The notes under the pieces: generated by a model
What the model was told of the DNA's origin: nothing
Databases searched by the model: none
The model's input: only the letters and a program-made list of their open reading frames with translations
In this document: piece after piece, positions 5,036 to 6,892 of the stretch
Numbering within the stretch: position 1 is the stretch's first letter
Layout: every line of letters starts with the position of its first letter
DNA from: an uncultured Saprospiraceae bacterium
GTDB lineage: Bacteria > Bacteroidota > Bacteroidia > Chitinophagales > Saprospiraceae
Assembly: GCA_938044055.1 (NCBI GenBank)
Contig: CALIQO010000534.1
Location: 1 to 6,892 of the forward strand
Direction of reading: 5' to 3'
DNA: 6,892 bases
Program-made: the position numbers and the translations under genes

Positions 5036-6423
5036 ATAACTTCTAGTTTGGCATTTCCATGCAAATGTGTGGCTACTATGCGATTCACTTCAGGGTTTTC
5101 TGGTTCATAGTTTATGGCTTCCTTGATTTCTTCGATTCCATAATTGTAATCTGAGGTATCTATGAATCCATACCCTTTGTAATTGCCTTCCTCGACTAGG
5201 ACGACACCGATTTCTTCATCTGTTCTACCAGGCAACTTGATAATGAAGTCGTCTGAAAAAGTCTGTTTCAGCATGTCTCTACCGAGAGCGGCTCTTTCAT
5301 TATATGTTTCAGCGTCTTCTTTTCCGCAGCAGGCGCCCAGACACTTAAGCATGCTGTAGTGATAGCAAGGTCCTTCGCGGTCGTATATATTCATCTTACT
5401 TAAGCAGAGCTGTAATTCAGAAGTCAACTTGTTGAGTTGTGATTGTGCCGATAGTTTAGAACCGTACTCTCCTAGGATAACTTTGTTTTTTCTACGCTTG
5501 ATACTTGACTTAACCCACTGGAAGCAGAGGTAGCCTTGACCATCGTAATAGCAATGGATGAAGTAAGGGTAGTGTTTCGTCCGCTGTGCTTTATTAATCT
5601 CTGGAGATAGGTACTTTATTTCTCTGGATTCTAGAAGCAAGGCTATCAATTCTGATCCTGTTTCTTCGTAACTTATACTATTAACCATTTTGGCCATGCG
5701 CTCAGCCTTCGGTGTCATCTTAGAGAAGTGCTGCATGACACGCGACTTGATATTGATACTCTTACCGACATAGATCACTTTCTTATACTCGTTGTAGAAG
5801 TAGTAGACTCCTGCTTTTTCTGGTAGGGCATGCAATATGTCTAGGGTGATTCCTACTGGTAATTTCGATTCTCTGATTCCAGCATTGACAATGGCATTAA
5901 CAGATATCTCACCATGCTGCGAGTCCAGAATTTTATGAAGCAATTCTGTAGTTGCTACAGCATCATCTAGGGCTCTATGGCGCGCATTGACTTTTATGTC
6001 GAATTCTTTAATTAAGTTGCCCAGGCTGTATGACCTCAATCCAGGGAAGTGGGTTCTAGCTAATCGGACAGTATCTAGTTGTCTCCTGGTATAGGTGAAT
6101 CCCAGTTTTCCGAATTCTTCTTTCAAGAAACTGTAATCGAATCTCACGTTGTGTGCTACGAAGATCTTACCTTCTGTAAGTTGGACAACCTCTTTAGCCA
6201 CCTCATAGAACTTAGGTGCTTCTTTCACCATGCTATCGGTAATTCCGGTGATCCGGGTGATCTCGGTAGGGATCGACCTCTCAGGATATATCAGGGATTG
6301 AAAGGTGTCAAGAATTTCCTTGCCATCAGAAATCACAATGCCTATTTCTGTGATCTTGTCTCGCTTGGCAAGACCTCCAGTTGTTTCTAGATCGACTATA
6401 GCGTAGAGCTTCTTTTTAGGCAT
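5026..6423 (-). CDS. DnaQ-like 3'-5' exonuclease fused to a UvrC/Cho-type GIY-YIG nuclease
   Basis: The 465-residue protein joins two nuclease modules. Residues 6-165 are a DEDDh exonuclease domain like the polymerase III epsilon subunit: VDLETTG with Asp11 and Glu13, HNVRFD with Asp96, and the final motif RHRALDDA with His149 and Asp154. Residues about 203-280 are a GIY-YIG domain of the UvrC N-terminal type: AGVYYFY, VIYVGKSINIKSR with Arg228, then ELIALLLESREIKYLSPEIN with a probable catalytic Glu265. After it comes a UvrC-like cysteine region, C340-x12-C353-x7-C361-x3-C365, with an extra Cys366. The UvrC C-terminal RNase H and HhH domains are absent, so it resembles E. coli Cho plus an exonuclease. 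A role in DNA repair, processing damaged or branched DNA, is inferred. I recall similar fusions in Bacteroidota and actinobacteria. It is divergent from the namZ-like gene and convergent with the lipoprotein gene. Confidence 0.92.
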   Translation of the reverse strand: MPKKKLYAIVDLETTGGLAKRDKITEIGIVISDGKEILDTFQSLIYPERSIPTEITRITGITDSMVKEAPKFYEVAKEVVQLTEGKIFVAHNVRFDYSFLKEEFGKLGFTYTRRQLDTVRLARTHFPGLRSYSLGNLIKEFDIKVNARHRALDDAVATTELLHKILDSQHGEISVNAIVNAGIRESKLPVGITLDILHALPEKAGVYYFYNEYKKVIYVGKSINIKSRVMQHFSKMTPKAERMAKMVNSISYEETGSELIALLLESREIKYLSPEINKAQRTKHYPYFIHCYYDGQGYLCFQWVKSSIKRRKNKVILGEYGSKLSAQSQLNKLTSELQLCLSKMNIYDREGPCYHYSMLKCLGACCGKEDAETYNERAALGRDMLKQTFSDDFIIKLPGRTDEEIGVVLVEEGNYKGYGFIDTSDYNYGIEEIKEAINYEPENPEVNRIVATHLHGNAKLEVIKI

Positions 6424-6596
6424 GGTGTTCTCAGTAGAATATAGCTTTGCAATATATTATAAATTATCGTAATATTATAAACCCAATATTTTGATTCGAT
6501 CAATCGTTGAAACATTAAATGATCCGTTAATGTATAGGGTAGGTAACTATAAGTTAATTTAGAATAAGATATTTGTTTTTAATAAGTTCATACAAG
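6424..6596. other. Divergent A/T-rich intergenic region
   Basis: This 173-base gap separates two divergently read genes and must hold both promoters. Going rightward it contains a 10-base direct repeat ATATTATAAA (6454-6463 and 6472-6481), nested small inverted repeats (TTGAT-TCG-ATCAA at 6491-6503) and the palindrome TAACT-ATA-AGTTA (6544-6556). On the minus strand TATATTGC (6456-6449) is a poor -7 match about 25 bases before the nuclease gene. I see no open frame or RNA gene in it. Confidence 0.5.
6568..6575 (+). promoter_or_regulatory. Possible -7 element for the DUF1343 lipoprotein gene
   Basis: GATATTTG matches TAnnTTTG at all fixed positions but the first. It ends 21 bases before the ATG at 6597, a distance like that upstream of mrp, and the leader between is A/T-rich without a Shine-Dalgarno sequence. 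The palindrome at 6544-6556 lies where a -33 element or regulator site would be. Confidence 0.35.
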
Positions 6597-6892
6597 ATGA
6601 AGATTATACATATTTCCGCTTTTTTATTCTTGGTAATTATAGGATATGGTTGCCAGCCTTTTCAATCAAGCAATGATCGAAAGACGACGGTTGCCAGTAC
6701 AGAAGTAATACGGGAGGAAAACACGGGTGTGGTTGTAGGTGCGGATCGCTTAGCGATGTATGTCCCTATGCTACAGAATAAAAAAGTGGCTTGTGTAGTC
6801 AACCAGACTTCTATGACAAGAGGAAGCCATCTGGTAGATACCTTACTTAAGTTAGAGGTAGAAGTTGTGAAGGTATTGGCTCCAGAACATGG
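6597..6892 (+). CDS. namZ: DUF1343 / NamZ-like (GH171) lipoprotein, N-terminal part
   Basis: Ninety-eight codons are visible before the window ends. The protein starts with a Lys-initiated hydrophobic signal and a Cys at residue 19 in Ile-Gly-Tyr-Gly-Cys. The Gly at -3 makes it a loose lipobox, but a polar linker follows (20-44), so a lipoprotein is likely. From residue 46 the DUF1343 pattern appears: VVGADRLAMYVPMLQNKKVACVV read as two segments, then NQTS (69-72), the His in RGSHLVDTLL (75-84) and VLAPEH (93-98) at the cut, matching the family's PEHG motif. Characterised members are exo-beta-N-acetylmuramidases acting in peptidoglycan recycling or foreign-wall digestion in the periplasm. The family normally runs to about 400 residues, so most of the catalytic domain is missing here. 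The family call is firm; the enzyme activity is by homology. Confidence 0.85.
   Translation, partial: MKIIHISAFLFLVIIGYGCQPFQSSNDRKTTVASTEVIREENTGVVVGADRLAMYVPMLQNKKVACVVNQTSMTRGSHLVDTLLKLEVEVVKVLAPEH

Noticed and set aside
6079..6390. Plus-strand open frame of about 103 residues inside the nuclease gene
   Set aside because: It is the shadow of the DnaQ-like domain, whose catalytic motifs fix the minus strand as coding.
1..6892. Defence island, prophage, insertion sequence or CRISPR locus
   Set aside because: All long frames belong to housekeeping or common families; no transposase, integrase, terminal inverted repeats, tandem spacer array or toxin-antitoxin pair is visible.

Overview
The window looks like an ordinary core-genome segment of a member of the Bacteroidota. 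Four things point there. Several genes are preceded by the Bacteroidota-type -7 element TAnnTTTG. No clear Shine-Dalgarno sequence precedes the starts, whose leaders are A/T-rich. The Mrp ATPase and the long-form OMP decarboxylase are of the kind found in that phylum. A DUF4197 protein and a NamZ/DUF1343 lipoprotein fit the same picture. I cannot place it below phylum level from sequence reading alone.

Layout, left to right. Positions 1-273 hold the 3' end of dapF (lysine/peptidoglycan precursor synthesis), cut by the window edge. It is followed on the same strand by a secreted DUF4197 protein (352-1077). gpsA (glycerol-3-phosphate dehydrogenase, phospholipid precursor supply) runs convergently on the minus strand (1079-2116) with a one-base gap. 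A divergent promoter region (2117-2243) separates gpsA from mrp (2244-3335), a P-loop Fe-S carrier-type ATPase. After a hairpin, a second promoter precedes a stand-alone NifU C-terminal-domain (Nfu) protein (3453-3719). That gene is followed 14 bases later by pyrF (3734-4537, last step of UMP synthesis) and then by a DUF4440/NTF2-like lipoprotein (4570-5025). A large minus-strand gene (5026-6423) abuts it with no gap and encodes a DnaQ-like 3'-5' exonuclease fused to a UvrC/Cho-type GIY-YIG nuclease. A 173-base divergent A/T-rich intergenic region leads to the 5' end of a NamZ/DUF1343 lipoprotein gene (6597 onward), cut by the right edge.

Functionally the window mixes cell-envelope genes (dapF, gpsA, namZ, two further exported proteins), Fe-S cluster trafficking (mrp, nfu), pyrimidine synthesis (pyrF) and DNA repair. 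The least ordinary observation is that the exonuclease/GIY-YIG fusion keeps a four-cysteine pattern matching the Fe-S ligands reported for UvrC, while two Fe-S delivery genes lie nearby and the Mrp protein lacks the family's usual C-terminal CxxC. I found no mobile element, CRISPR array, RNA gene or phage signature, and no clear candidate for a new multi-gene system.
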